Source: Caulobacter henricii (GTDB taxonomy: Bacteria > Pseudomonadota > Alphaproteobacteria > Caulobacterales > Caulobacteraceae). From it: a stretch of 64,000 bases of DNA. The position numbers were made by a program, and so were the translations under genes. The stretch covers positions 2,294,001 through 2,358,000 of the forward strand of contig NZ_CP013002.1 of the NCBI RefSeq assembly GCF_001414055.1, read 5' to 3'. Under the pieces are notes generated by a model. It was not told where the DNA came from, searched no databases, and saw only the letters and a list, made by a program, of their open reading frames with translations. Shown here piece after piece: positions 1-8,060 of this stretch. The first letter of the stretch is position 1, and every line of letters starts with the position of its first letter.

Positions 1-126
1 CTCGGCCGATCGCCAGGCAAACGAGGGGGTCACGGCGTCAATGGCCGCAAGGGCCGGGTCAACAGCCGCCAGGTGGGCGCGAGCAACCTTAATCTGGTCA
101 GGCGTGGGCGACGGATCGACAGACAT
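1..126 (-). CDS. N-terminal fragment, possibly an HhH-GPD DNA glycosylase (AlkA-like)
   Basis: This is a reading frame on the minus strand that begins with ATG at 126 and runs off the left edge. About 42 residues are visible. The stretch ARAHLAAVDPALAAID resembles the N-terminus of alphaproteobacterial DNA-3-methyladenine glycosylase II proteins, which excise alkylated bases. The catalytic helix-hairpin-helix region lies outside the window, so the assignment rests on a short N-terminal resemblance. An in-frame ATG at 132 is an alternative start. It lies just downstream of the Gre-family gene on the same strand. Confidence 0.4.
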   Translation of the reverse strand, partial: MSVDPSPTPDQIKVARAHLAAVDPALAAIDAVTPSFAWRSAE

Positions 127-173
127 GGCCATGGACAGACCATTGCCCCGCAAGGCCTGCAACCCGATCCTTG

Positions 174-653
174 CTAGGCGACCGAGATGATCTCGACTTC
201 ACCACCCGCCACCATGGCGGTGTCGCCGACCGTCTTGCCCAACAGGGCCCTGGCCAGGGGAGAAACATAGGAGACCGAACCCCCTGCAGGATCGGCTTCG
301 TCCTCGCCGACGATGCGGAAAGTCTGGCGGCGGCCATCTTCGCGCTCAAAGGTCACCGCCTGGCCAAAATGGACCACATCAGCCGGACCGGTCGGTTCGG
401 TCAGTTGGGCGCTGGCTCGCCGGGCCGCAAAGTAGCGCAGGTCTCGCGTCGCCCGGGCCATGGCCGTGCGATCCTCAGCCACGCCGCCCGTCGCCTGGGC
501 GGCACCATAGGCAGCGCGGGCTGCAGCCAGGCTGGAGTCCAGCTGGGCAAGACCCCGGGCGGTCACCAGGTTGGGATTGGACGAGATAGGCCGATCGAGC
601 AGGTCGGCGGCGAAGGCTTCGCTGTCGCCTTCCTTGGTGAAGGCGACGCTCAT
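174..653 (-). CDS. GreA/GreB family elongation factor-like protein
   Basis: A 159-residue protein of the GreA/GreB family. Gre factors enter the RNA polymerase secondary channel and stimulate transcript cleavage in stalled complexes. The C-terminal half (about residues 75-159) shows the Gre C-terminal fold pattern: VHFGQAVTFEREDGRRQTFRIVGEDEAD, then SPLARALLGKTVGD, a strong family signature. The N-terminal half is helix-rich as in a coiled coil but is divergent. I start at the ATG at 653 because the reading upstream of it looks like non-coding shadow. It could be a Rnk-like or Gre-like anti-factor rather than a classical GreA. Confidence 0.8.
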   Translation of the reverse strand: MSVAFTKEGDSEAFAADLLDRPISSNPNLVTARGLAQLDSSLAAARAAYGAAQATGGVAEDRTAMARATRDLRYFAARRASAQLTEPTGPADVVHFGQAVTFEREDGRRQTFRIVGEDEADPAGGSVSYVSPLARALLGKTVGDTAMVAGGEVEIISVA

Positions 654-813
654 CGGCAGACACTCTGGAAGTTCATCGACATCAGCTGGGAATCCGAAGA
701 CCGGCGGTTCAGTCCCGGCGCGGGCCTGAAGTCCCAGGCGCATCGGCTCTCCGTGCTAGCGCCCGACCCAGGGGGATTCAAGGGCCGACAGGCGTGAAAG
801 ACGGGGTCGCGAT

Positions 814-845
814 GGCGGAGCGGTCCTGACAGGCCCAGCTCCGCC
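814..845 (-). terminator. Hairpin downstream of the 36-residue peptide gene
   Basis: An 8-bp perfect inverted repeat (GGCGGAGC at 814-821 and GCTCCGCC at 838-845) with a 16-nt loop lies 19 nt past the stop of the small minus-strand gene at 865. No T-run follows, so intrinsic termination is only a suggestion. Nothing else recognisable lies in 654-864. Confidence 0.4.
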
Positions 846-864
846 GTTCACGGATAAGAGTCGC

Positions 865-975
865 TTAGAGAACGATGCCTGCGACAGAGCCGGCGAGCGC
901 CAGAGCGAGAACCAGGAAATAGCCACCAGCCAGGCGGTCGACGGCGTTTTCAAAGGCGTTAAGCGAACGGAGCAT
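865..975 (-). CDS. Small single-pass membrane peptide (36 aa)
   Basis: A 36-residue frame starting with ATG at 975 and ending with TAA at 865. It has a strong ribosome binding site: AGAAGGA lies 8 nt upstream of the ATG. The peptide begins MLRSLNAFENAVDRLAGG, an amphipathic positively charged N-terminus, and ends in one hydrophobic helix (about residues 18-36, YFLVLALALAGSVAGIVL). I do not recognise a family. It diverges from a TetR-family gene, and a 31-bp palindrome lies between them, which suggests TetR-controlled expression. It would act in the inner membrane. Confidence 0.6.
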   Translation of the reverse strand: MLRSLNAFENAVDRLAGGYFLVLALALAGSVAGIVL

Positions 976-1061
976 GGTGCAGATCCTTCTGTTTTTGCCT
1001 GGCCCAGCCGCTTGCCGGTCTGGCCCGCCCAATCTGGACAATGCTTAGATAGCATCGATCT

Positions 1062-1092
1062 AAACGCCGTCAAGATAATCTTGACATCGTTT
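1062..1092. promoter_or_regulatory. 31-bp palindromic operator between the small peptide gene and tetR
   Basis: An inverted repeat centred on A1077: GTCAAGAT (1069-1076) mirrors ATCTTGAC (1078-1085), and outside a 2-nt gap AAACG (1062-1066) mirrors CGTTT (1088-1092). It contains a TTGACA hexamer (1081-1086) on the plus strand and TTGACG on the minus strand. Size, symmetry and position between divergent genes fit an operator for the adjacent TetR protein. Confidence 0.65.
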
Positions 1093-1129
1093 GGATGAAA
1101 TTTAGGAAATCAGGCGTTAGAGTAGGACG

Positions 1130-1751
1130 ATGACCAGCGCAGCCAACGAATCCCGCCCCTACCACCATGGCGACCTGAGCCGAGCTTTGGTCGATGCCGC
1201 GCGCCGAATTCTTGAAAAAGAAGGGCCGGCGGCCCTGTCCCTGCGGGCCGTGGCCCGGGAAGCCGGCGTCAGCCCGGCCGCGCCCTATCACCACTTCAAG
1301 GACAAGGGCGAATTGCTCGAAGCGGTGGCCCATGAGGGCTGGGTCGCCCTCGACGCCGCCCTGACCGAGTCACGCGCCGCCGCCAAGGACGCCCGGCAGG
1401 GCATGACCAATATCGGCGTCACCTATGTGCAGTTTGCCCGCGAAAATCCGGCGCTCTACCGGGTCATGTATGACTGCTCGCGCGACAAGGACGCCCTTCC
1501 GGACCAGATGAAGGAGGAAGGGGCCTATTGCCAGGTGCGGGATTCGATCTCAGCCCAGTCCGACGGCCAGTACAGCGACATCGACCTCGAACTGGCCACG
1601 ATCGCCGCCTGGTGCGCCGGCCATGGCCTGGCCGAGATGACCAGCTTCAAGCAGTTTGCCCCCCCTGAAAGAACTGCTCGGCGGTGAGGAGGCCTTCCTG
1701 CGGGGCGTTCTGGAGCACCTCGGCATGTTCGCGAAGTTCGACAAGGCCTAG
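1130..1751 (+). pseudogene. TetR family transcriptional regulator, frameshifted in a C7 tract
   Basis: The N-terminus carries a TetR helix-turn-helix (about residues 10-57: HGDLSRALVDAARRILEKEG, then LRAVAREAGVSPAAPYHHFKDK). A long helical ligand domain with the pattern of the WHG-type TetR C-terminus follows. The frame ends early at 1687, giving 185 aa. One extra C in the seven-C run at 1659-1665 explains this: removing one C restores a natural ending, KELLGGEEAFLRGVLEHLG, to a TAG at 1749-1751 (206 aa). The shift could be a sequencing artefact or real. DNA binding should survive, but the last helices are lost. A palindromic operator lies directly upstream. Confidence 0.75.
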
Positions 1752-1755
1752 GCCC

Positions 1756-2595
1756 TTGGGCCTCGTCACCCGGTTCGCGCCATCGCCCACCGGCTACCTC
1801 CATCGCGGCCATGCCTATTCGGCCCTGACGGCTTTTGAAGCCGCCCGCGCGAGGTCCGGCAGGTTTCTGCTGCGGATCGAGGACATCGACGCCACCCGTT
1901 GTCGACCAGACTATGAGGCAGCGATCCTGGACGATCTGGCCTGGCTGGGCCTGACCTGGGAGGAACCCGTCCGCCGCCAGTCCGAGCACATGGCGACCTA
2001 CCACACCGCCCTTGAGGATCTCCGCCAGCGCGGCCTCGTCTATCGCTGCTTTCGCACCCGCCGGGAACTCGACATCGGGCGAGCCCCGCATGAGCACCAG
2101 ACGCCTTTCCGGGGCGCTCCCCTGCCCCGGCTTGAGGAGGAAGCGCGCCTGGCTCGCGGCGAACCCTTTGCGTGGCGGCTTAGCCTAGAGGCTGCAGCCG
2201 AGGCCCTCAGTGGTCTAGAGCCCCTGAGCTTTTTCGAGGCTGGGTCCGGCCCTGCCGGCGAGCAGGGCTGGATTCGCGCCTGCCCTGACCTCGCGGGAGA
2301 CATCGTCCTGGCCCGAAAGGATGTCGGCGTGGCCTATCATCTCGCTGTCGTGGTGGACGATGCCCTGCAGGGCGTCAGTGATGTCATTCGCGGCGAGGAC
2401 CTTTTCGAGGCGGCACATGTGCAGCGCCTGCTCCAGGCCCTACTGGGCCTGCCGACGCCGACCTATCGCCATCACCGCCTCCTGACCGGTCCGGATGGAA
2501 AGCGCTATGCCAAGCGCGACAAGGCCCAGAGCCTTCGCGATCTTCGGGCCTCGGGCGTCACCGCTGCGGCCCTACGCCACGACATGGGCCTTTAG
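1756..2595 (+). CDS. gluQ: Glutamyl-Q tRNA(Asp) synthetase
   Basis: A 279-residue truncated paralogue of glutamyl-tRNA synthetase. It attaches glutamate to the queuosine base in the anticodon of tRNA(Asp). It has the class I opening VTRFAPSPTGYLHRGHA with the HIGH-like motif, and the degenerate KMSKS-like motif GKRYAKRDKAQSL near the C-terminus. It lacks the anticodon-binding domain, as expected for the family. The only sensible start is TTG at 1756, five bases after the restored tetR stop, because the family starts just before VTRFAPSP. Its end overlaps the end of the convergent acetyltransferase gene. Confidence 0.9.
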   Translation: MGLVTRFAPSPTGYLHRGHAYSALTAFEAARARSGRFLLRIEDIDATRCRPDYEAAILDDLAWLGLTWEEPVRRQSEHMATYHTALEDLRQRGLVYRCFRTRRELDIGRAPHEHQTPFRGAPLPRLEEEARLARGEPFAWRLSLEAAAEALSGLEPLSFFEAGSGPAGEQGWIRACPDLAGDIVLARKDVGVAYHLAVVVDDALQGVSDVIRGEDLFEAAHVQRLLQALLGLPTPTYRHHRLLTGPDGKRYAKRDKAQSLRDLRASGVTAAALRHDMGL

Positions 2596-3218
2596 AGTAC
2601 CCAGTACTGATAGGCATAGGCGGGCTGAAAGCCTTCAGAGCCATAAAGGGCCAGGGCCGGTGCGTTATCGGCCTCGACCTGCAGATAGGCGTGGCTTGCC
2701 CCCAGTTGGGCCGCCTCAGCCAGAAGGGTGGCGAACACGCGCCGCGCCAGACCCTTGCGGCGCTGCTCGGGCGCCGTTCTCATGCCGAAGAGGCCCACCC
2801 ATTGGCCCTCGACCGCGCAAGCACCGAGCGCGGCCGTCGCTCCGCCCAGGTCCAGACTGGCAAATCGGGCTGGTGCCGGTATGCGCGCCAGGGTCTCCAG
2901 TCGCTCCCGCGCATCGGCAAGATTGCCGGCCGCTGAGGCCGCAAACACCGCCTCGAAGCCTGCATCCGGCCTGTCCGACAGGCGCACAGCGGCGTCAGGC
3001 TGTCCCGCGGTCCTGCCCGTCAGGACCAGGGTCTGCTTGCAGGCTTGATAGCCTCGCCGTGCCAGCCTCTGGGGCAGGTCCGCCGGTGCCGTGGCACCCT
3101 CAGTGAGCTTGAAACGCGGCGGCAGTCCCCGCGTGCCAAACCAGGCCTCTGTCGCGTCGAGCGCAGCCTCGACCTCGCGATCGGGCTCTTCCAGCGGCCA
3201 GCAGGCATTGGACCGCAT
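2592..3218 (-). CDS. GNAT family N-acetyltransferase
   Basis: The C-terminal half holds a GNAT acetyl-CoA-binding core: VGLFGMRTAPEQRRKGLARRVFATLLAEA with the R/Q-x-x-G-x-G/A loop, then LQVEADNAPALALYGSEGF, the typical motif B. The substrate is unknown. The first ATG is at 3218 (208 aa), but homology-like sequence continues upstream in frame (LEPIADRAWPARE, GGWRLNATSGWS) back to the tlpA stop at 3330. The only start-like codon in that extension is CTG at 3326. The true protein may therefore be about 244 aa with a non-standard start. Confidence 0.8.
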   Translation of the reverse strand: MRSNACWPLEEPDREVEAALDATEAWFGTRGLPPRFKLTEGATAPADLPQRLARRGYQACKQTLVLTGRTAGQPDAAVRLSDRPDAGFEAVFAASAAGNLADARERLETLARIPAPARFASLDLGGATAALGACAVEGQWVGLFGMRTAPEQRRKGLARRVFATLLAEAAQLGASHAYLQVEADNAPALALYGSEGFQPAYAYQYWVL

Positions 3219-3329
3219 TGACCATCCCGAGGTCGCATTGAGCCGCCAGCCCCCGAGCCTGGACCGTTCGCGGGCTGGCCAGGCGCGATCTGCGATCGGC
3301 TCCAGAATGACGGGATCGATGGCCAGGGC

Positions 3330-3962
3330 CTATCGCTCAGCCAGCAGTTTCTCGACTAGGCCACGGGCCTCGGGGCTGGACCAGTCAGCATCGCCCGACA
3401 GACGCGCCCGTTCACGGCCCTGCTTGTCATAGACTACCGTGGTCGGATAGCCGGCCGCCCGAGGCTCCATCTCGAACGACATCCTGTAGGACGGATCGCG
3501 ATAGAGCTTCAGCGGGGGATTGGCCGCCATCTCAGCCTGGGCGAGGTTGAGATCGGCATCGCGGTCAACACTGACCGGCAGCACCTTGAAGGGCTGGGCG
3601 GCATAGACAGCCGCCAGCTTGGCCAGGGTCGGCATCTCTTTCTTGCAGGGTGCGCACCAGGTCGCCCAGAGGTTCATCACCACCACCTGGCCCTTGAAAT
3701 CGGCAAGGGTGACCGGCTTTCCGGCCTCATCGAAGAAGGTTGTGCCGGGCGCGGCCCGCGGCGAGGCCGGGACATCAAGCTTGGCCAGCGAAGCCCGCTT
3801 GAATTCATTGAGATTGGCCGGCCCTGAGGGTTTGAACGAAGCGGCGACGATGACGTATAGAACCGCCGCGACGCCGACGAGCATGGCGGCGCCGATCGCC
3901 CACTTCAGCGGATTGCGCTTGGCCGCGCCCGTTCCGTTCTCGCCCGACTGGATTTCGCTCAT
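3330..3962 (-). CDS. TlpA-type membrane-anchored thiol:disulfide oxidoreductase
   Basis: A 210-residue thioredoxin-fold protein anchored by one transmembrane helix (about residues 21-43) and facing the periplasm. The redox motif is WCAPC within [15 protein letters not shown] (Cys103 and Cys106). A conserved cis-proline lies in [10 protein letters not shown]. TlpA/ResA-like proteins reduce cysteines, for example during cytochrome c or oxidase maturation. The start at 3962 is supported by GGAGG about 12 nt upstream. That Shine-Dalgarno lies inside the argH coding region, because the two start codons touch. Confidence 0.9.
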   Translation of the reverse strand: MSEIQSGENGTGAAKRNPLKWAIGAAMLVGVAAVLYVIVAASFKPSGPANLNEFKRASLAKLDVPASPRAAPGTTFFDEAGKPVTLADFKGQVVVMNLWATWCAPCKKEMPTLAKLAAVYAAQPFKVLPVSVDRDADLNLAQAEMAANPPLKLYRDPSYRMSFEMEPRAAGYPTTVVYDKQGRERARLSGDADWSSPEARGLVEKLLAER

Positions 3963-5387
3963 ATGACCGACAACGCCTCCAAAAAACCCGACACCGCCGG
4001 CGGCGGAATGGGTCAAGCCATGTGGGGCGGCAGGTTCTCGGCCAGGCCGGCGGAACTGATGCAGGCGATCAATGTCAGCATCGGCTTCGACAAGCGCCTC
4101 TGGGCGCAGGATCTGGCGGGCTCCCGCGCCCATGCCCGGATGTTGATCAGCCAAGGGGTGATTGCAAGTAGCGACGGCGAGGAAATCCTCGAAGGCCTGG
4201 CCAGGATCGAGGACGAGCTGCTGACCGGGACCTTCCCGTTCCGGGACGAGTACGAAGACATTCACATGAACATCGAGGCGCGTCTGCGTGAGCTGATCGG
4301 CCCGACGGCCGGTCGACTGCACACCGCGCGCTCGCGCAATGACCAGGTGGCACTGGATTTCCGGCTGTGGGTCCGTGAGGCCTGCGACCGCTCCGCGGCC
4401 CAGCTGGACGCCCTGCAGCGCGCCCTGCTCGCCCAGGCCGAGGCCCATGCCGACGCCCTGATGCCCGGTTTCACCCACCTGCAACCCGCCCAGCCCGTGA
4501 CCTTTGGCCATCACCTGATGGCCTATGTCGAGATGTTCGGCCGGGACGCCTCGCGCTTCCGCGATGCCCGGGCCCGCATGAACGAGTGTCCGCTGGGCGC
4601 GGCGGCCCTGGCCGGCTCGCCCTTCCCGATCGATCGTCACGCCACTGCCGCAGCCCTCGACTTCGACCGTCCGACCGCCAATTCGCTGGATAGCGTCTCG
4701 GCCCGCGACTTCGCCCTGGAAGCCCTGTCTGCCGCCTCGATTACCGCCACGCACCTGTCGCGCCTGGCCGAAGAGATCGTGCTGTGGACCACACCGATGT
4801 TCGGCTTCATCAAGCTGACCGACGCTTTCACGACCGGCAGCTCGATCATGCCGCAGAAGAAGAACCCCGATGCCGCCGAGCTGATCCGCGCCAAGGTCGG
4901 CCGCATCCTCGGCTCCCTGACCACCCTGACGGTCGTGATGAAGGGCCTGCCTCTGGCCTATTCCAAGGACATGCAGGAAGACAAGGTCCCGACCTTCGAG
5001 GCCTTCGATGCCCTGGAACTGAGCCTGCTGGCCATGGCCGGCATGATCGCCGACCTGACACCCAATACCGACAAGATGGCCGCCGCCGCCGGTGCCGGCT
5101 TCTCGACGGCCACGGATCTGGCCGATTGGCTGGTGCGGACGCTGAACATGCCTTTCCGCGACGCTCACCACGTGACAGGTTCGGCCGTGAAGACAGCCGA
5201 GGCCCTTGGCGTGGATCTGGCGGACCTGTCCCTGGAGCAGTTCCAGGCGATCGAGCCCAGGATCACCGCCGAGGTCTATGCCGTCCTCACCCCGGCCGCC
5301 TCCGCGGCCAGCCGTATCAGCTATGGCGGGACCGCTCCCGCCCAGGTCCGCGCCCAGATTGCGCGTTGGAAGGAACTGCTCGGATGA
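3963..5387 (+). CDS. argH: Argininosuccinate lyase
   Basis: A 474-residue member of the fumarase/aspartase superfamily. It splits argininosuccinate into arginine and fumarate, the last step of arginine synthesis, in the cytoplasm. Family landmarks are [15 protein letters not shown] near the start, [16 protein letters not shown], and the signature loop [16 protein letters not shown]. The ATG at 3963 abuts the divergent tlpA start. A second ATG at 4008, just before GQAMWGGRF, is also possible because most ArgH proteins begin close to that motif. The stop overlaps the next gene by 4 nt (ATGA). Confidence 0.97.
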   Translation: MTDNASKKPDTAGGGMGQAMWGGRFSARPAELMQAINVSIGFDKRLWAQDLAGSRAHARMLISQGVIASSDGEEILEGLARIEDELLTGTFPFRDEYEDIHMNIEARLRELIGPTAGRLHTARSRNDQVALDFRLWVREACDRSAAQLDALQRALLAQAEAHADALMPGFTHLQPAQPVTFGHHLMAYVEMFGRDASRFRDARARMNECPLGAAALAGSPFPIDRHATAAALDFDRPTANSLDSVSARDFALEALSAASITATHLSRLAEEIVLWTTPMFGFIKLTDAFTTGSSIMPQKKNPDAAELIRAKVGRILGSLTTLTVVMKGLPLAYSKDMQEDKVPTFEAFDALELSLLAMAGMIADLTPNTDKMAAAAGAGFSTATDLADWLVRTLNMPFRDAHHVTGSAVKTAEALGVDLADLSLEQFQAIEPRITAEVYAVLTPAASAASRISYGGTAPAQVRAQIARWKELLG

Positions 5388-5701
5388 CCCTGCGCCCCCT
5401 CGCTCTTCTGACCCTCGCCGCGCTCAGCCTGGCCGGCCCGATGCTTTCGGGTTGTGGCAAACAGGCAGAACTGGAACGCCCGGCCCCGATGTGGGACGCG
5501 CAGAAAAAGGCCGCCTGGGAAGCCGAACGCCGCGCCGCCTCTGGCACAGCCAATCAGCCTGCCCGCGTCGGCGGGTCCCAGGAAATCCTCGACCCGGCCT
5601 CCAGCAATCGTACGGTGCGCGCTGCCCCGCTGGCCGGTACGGCACCCAACCCGTTCGGCGGTCCGTCGGCAGCCGGCTTTCCCGGCGCGACGCCCAACTG
5701 A
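5384..5701 (+). CDS. Small lipoprotein between argH and lysA
   Basis: A 105-residue lipoprotein starting in the ATGA overlap with argH. A signal peptide of about 23 residues ends in the lipobox LSGC (Cys24). The mature part is charged and then rich in Pro, Ala and Gly, with no enzyme motif. A short lipoprotein between argH and lysA is a common alphaproteobacterial arrangement. Some such proteins are annotated as LptM/YifL-like, but I see no decisive motif for that. It is probably cotranscribed with argH. Confidence 0.85.
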   Translation: MTLRPLALLTLAALSLAGPMLSGCGKQAELERPAPMWDAQKKAAWEAERRAASGTANQPARVGGSQEILDPASSNRTVRAAPLAGTAPNPFGGPSAAGFPGATPN

Positions 5702-5743
5702 CGGCAAGCACCACACTTCATCGACCCAGCCCACAATCGCCGG

Positions 5744-5817
5744 CATCCCGGCGAAGGCCGGGATCTAGATGAAGCCCTGCTGATGCTCTGGATGTCTCCG
5801 GGTCCCGGCCTTTGCCG
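5744..5817. repeat. Intergenic palindromic repeat (copy 1)
   Basis: Two inverted arms lie in the 165-bp gap before lysA. The left arm, CCCGGCGAAGGCCGGGAT, is itself nearly palindromic. The right arm, GGGTCCCGGCCTTTGCCG (5800-5817), is its mirror image. A second copy of the same design lies between argF and argD at 39487-39563. This looks like a dispersed REP-like element. Confidence 0.7.
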
Positions 5818-5865
5818 TGATGATCGGATGATGAAAGGGCTCGTGATGAGAGAGCTTCAAGTCCC

Positions 5866-7131
5866 GTGAACCACTTCGAATACGGCCCCGAGGGCTTGGC
5901 CTGCGAGGGCGTCTCCCTGGCGCACATCGCCGCCGAGGTTGGCACACCGGTCTATGTCTATTCCCGCGCCACCCTGGAGCGGCACTTCACCGTGTTCCGC
6001 GACGCTCTTGAACTGGCCGGAGTCGCCGCCCCCCTGATCGCCTATGCTGTGAAGGCCAACTCCAACGTGGCGGTCCTGAAGGTGCTGGGCGATCTCGGTG
6101 CCGGGGCCGACACGGTCTCGGAGGGCGAGGTCCGTCGCGCCCTTTCTGCCGGTATTCCGGCGGATCGCATTGTCTTCTCTGGCGTCGGCAAGGCCCGACG
6201 CGAGATCCAGTTTGCCCTTCAGGTCGGCGTTGCCGAGATCAATGTCGAATCCGAACCCGAGCTGAACCTGATCGCCGAGGTCGCTGCCGAACTGGGCGTC
6301 CGCGCCAAGGTGGCCTTCCGGGTCAATCCGGACGTCGCCGCCGGTGGTCACGCCAAGATCGCCACCGGCAAGGCCGAAAACAAGTTCGGCGTCTCGTTCG
6401 CCGAAGCCGCGCGCCTCTATGCCAATGCCAGCAACAATGCCGCGCTCGAGCCGATCGGCGTGGCCTGCCATATCGGCAGCCAGATCACCGACCTGGCCCC
6501 CATGCGCGCCGCCTTCAGCAAGATGCGCGGCCTGGTCGAGCAACTTCTGGCCGAAGGCCTGTCGGTGGAGCGGCTCGACCTGGGCGGCGGTCTGGGCGTG
6601 CCCTATTTCAACCATCCAGAGCCGCCCTCCCCCGCCGATTTTGCGACCATGGTCGGCGAGGTCACGGCGGGCTTGCCGGTCAGGCTGGCCTTCGAGCCCG
6701 GTCGTGTGATCGCCGCCAATGCCGGGGTGCTGGTCTCGGAAGTGATCCACGTCCACGAACGTCCGGAAGGGCGCAAGTTCCTGGTCATCGATGCGGCCAT
6801 GAACGACCTGGTGCGCCCGGCCATGTACGACGCCTTCCACGACATCCGCCCGCTTGTGAAGCGCGACGGCGAGGCGGTCTATGACGTGGTCGGCCCGGTC
6901 TGCGAAACGGGCGACACCTTTACACGGGATCGGCCCATGCCGCCGCTGGCAGCAGGCGACCTGGTGGCCTTCATGTCGGCCGGGGCCTATGGAGCAGCCA
7001 TGGCCAGCGAGTACAACACCCGCCCGCTGGTGCCCGAGGTACTGGTGGACGGCGACCGGTTCGCCGTGATCCGGGCGCGTCCGACCTATGACGCGATGCT
7101 GGCACGGGATCTGGTGCCGGACTGGGTGTAA
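5866..7131 (+). CDS. lysA: Diaminopimelate decarboxylase
   Basis: A 421-residue PLP-dependent fold III decarboxylase that makes L-lysine from meso-diaminopimelate. Landmarks are the PLP lysine in YAVKAN (Lys63), CHIGSQI, the glycine loop DLGGGLGVPY, the phosphate-binding EPGRVIAANAGVLV, and the active-site CETGDTF near the C-terminus. The length is normal. The start is GTG at 5866 with a weak GAGAG upstream. It follows argH and the small lipoprotein, but the repeat in the intergenic gap may separate the transcripts. Confidence 0.97.
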   Translation: MNHFEYGPEGLACEGVSLAHIAAEVGTPVYVYSRATLERHFTVFRDALELAGVAAPLIAYAVKANSNVAVLKVLGDLGAGADTVSEGEVRRALSAGIPADRIVFSGVGKARREIQFALQVGVAEINVESEPELNLIAEVAAELGVRAKVAFRVNPDVAAGGHAKIATGKAENKFGVSFAEAARLYANASNNAALEPIGVACHIGSQITDLAPMRAAFSKMRGLVEQLLAEGLSVERLDLGGGLGVPYFNHPEPPSPADFATMVGEVTAGLPVRLAFEPGRVIAANAGVLVSEVIHVHERPEGRKFLVIDAAMNDLVRPAMYDAFHDIRPLVKRDGEAVYDVVGPVCETGDTFTRDRPMPPLAAGDLVAFMSAGAYGAAMASEYNTRPLVPEVLVDGDRFAVIRARPTYDAMLARDLVPDWV

Positions 7132-7320
7132 AGGCCAGGCCCTTCGCGGCCATGGCGAGGGCGAGCTGCGGCATCTGGTCAATCCACACCCTTCTGCCTT
7201 GACCTTGATTTGAAATGCGCTGAGATTTGCAACGCGCTGAACATCTCAATTTTTCAGCGTATCTGCATTTGGGCTCGTTTTCTTTATATTGAAAATCTGA
7301 TCTGATTTGAGACAAATCTG

Positions 7321-7929
7321 ATGGATCTATCACTGATACTGGTGGGTGCCCACGACGGTTCGAAGACACAACAATTGGTGGCCAAGGCTTGCCAACAGGG
7401 CAAAGCGCTTCTTATCGAGCCGGTACCGTGGCTCTTTGAAAAATTGAAGGCTCGCTACTCCGACAACCCGAATATCATTCTGCACAATTCGGTCATTGCT
7501 GGCGTCGAGGGCGAAGTTGAATTCTACGCGCCGCTCGAGTCTGCAAATGAAGTAGATGAAACAGGCGATCAGCTCGGCTCTCTAAACCCAAGTCATGCCG
7601 TGTTGCACAACTCGGAATTTGAACAAAAATTCCAAAAAATTTCCGTTCACGCTGATACATTTGAATCTCTGTTTGCGAGATTCGACATAGGAAAAGTAAA
7701 ATTTCTAGTGACAGATACAGAGGGTCATGATGCCGTCATTCTGTCTCAGTTTCCATTCGCCAGGACAAAACCGCGCCAGATCATGTTTGAACACAAACAC
7801 ATAGACGGAATTCATAGAATAGGTCTAAAATTCGCTGAATTACTGATAATGCTAGATGGTGCTGGCTACAGAATGAAAATTCTGGACCAGGAAAACTGCC
7901 TCGCACAACTCATGAACTCCGAGCCGTAA
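7321..7929 (+). CDS. FkbM-like methyltransferase (AT-rich, probably acquired)
   Basis: A 202-residue protein resembling FkbM-type (Methyltransf_21) SAM-dependent methyltransferases. It has a glycine-containing opening (LILVGAHDGSKTQQLV), LLIEPVPWLFEKLKARY at the second strand, HADTFESLF, and LVTDTEGHDAVIL, the typical KIDTEGxE-like strand. Such enzymes often methylate sugars or lipids; the substrate here is unknown. Gene and flanks are clearly richer in A and T than their neighbours, with codons such as AAA, AAT and ATA that are rare elsewhere in the window. It appears as a single gene between lysA and the phosphoribosyltransferase, with no integrase or repeats seen. Confidence 0.75.
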   Translation: MDLSLILVGAHDGSKTQQLVAKACQQGKALLIEPVPWLFEKLKARYSDNPNIILHNSVIAGVEGEVEFYAPLESANEVDETGDQLGSLNPSHAVLHNSEFEQKFQKISVHADTFESLFARFDIGKVKFLVTDTEGHDAVILSQFPFARTKPRQIMFEHKHIDGIHRIGLKFAELLIMLDGAGYRMKILDQENCLAQLMNSEP

Positions 7930-8060
7930 AGACCCGTCAGACCGGTAGAGTTCATCCACAACAGACGAAGTCGCTCTGTCCGCATAAGCTGCGTTGCCGC
8001 TGCCTTGATTGAGAAGAGCGGGCGAGCAGAGCTAATGGGCACCCGTCGCGGCCTGGATCA

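Noticed and set aside
3966..5171. Long minus-strand open frame opposite argH, continuous with tlpA
   Set aside because: It is a high-GC antisense shadow. The tlpA protein pattern begins only at 3962, and the upstream part is His/Gln/Gly-rich nonsense.
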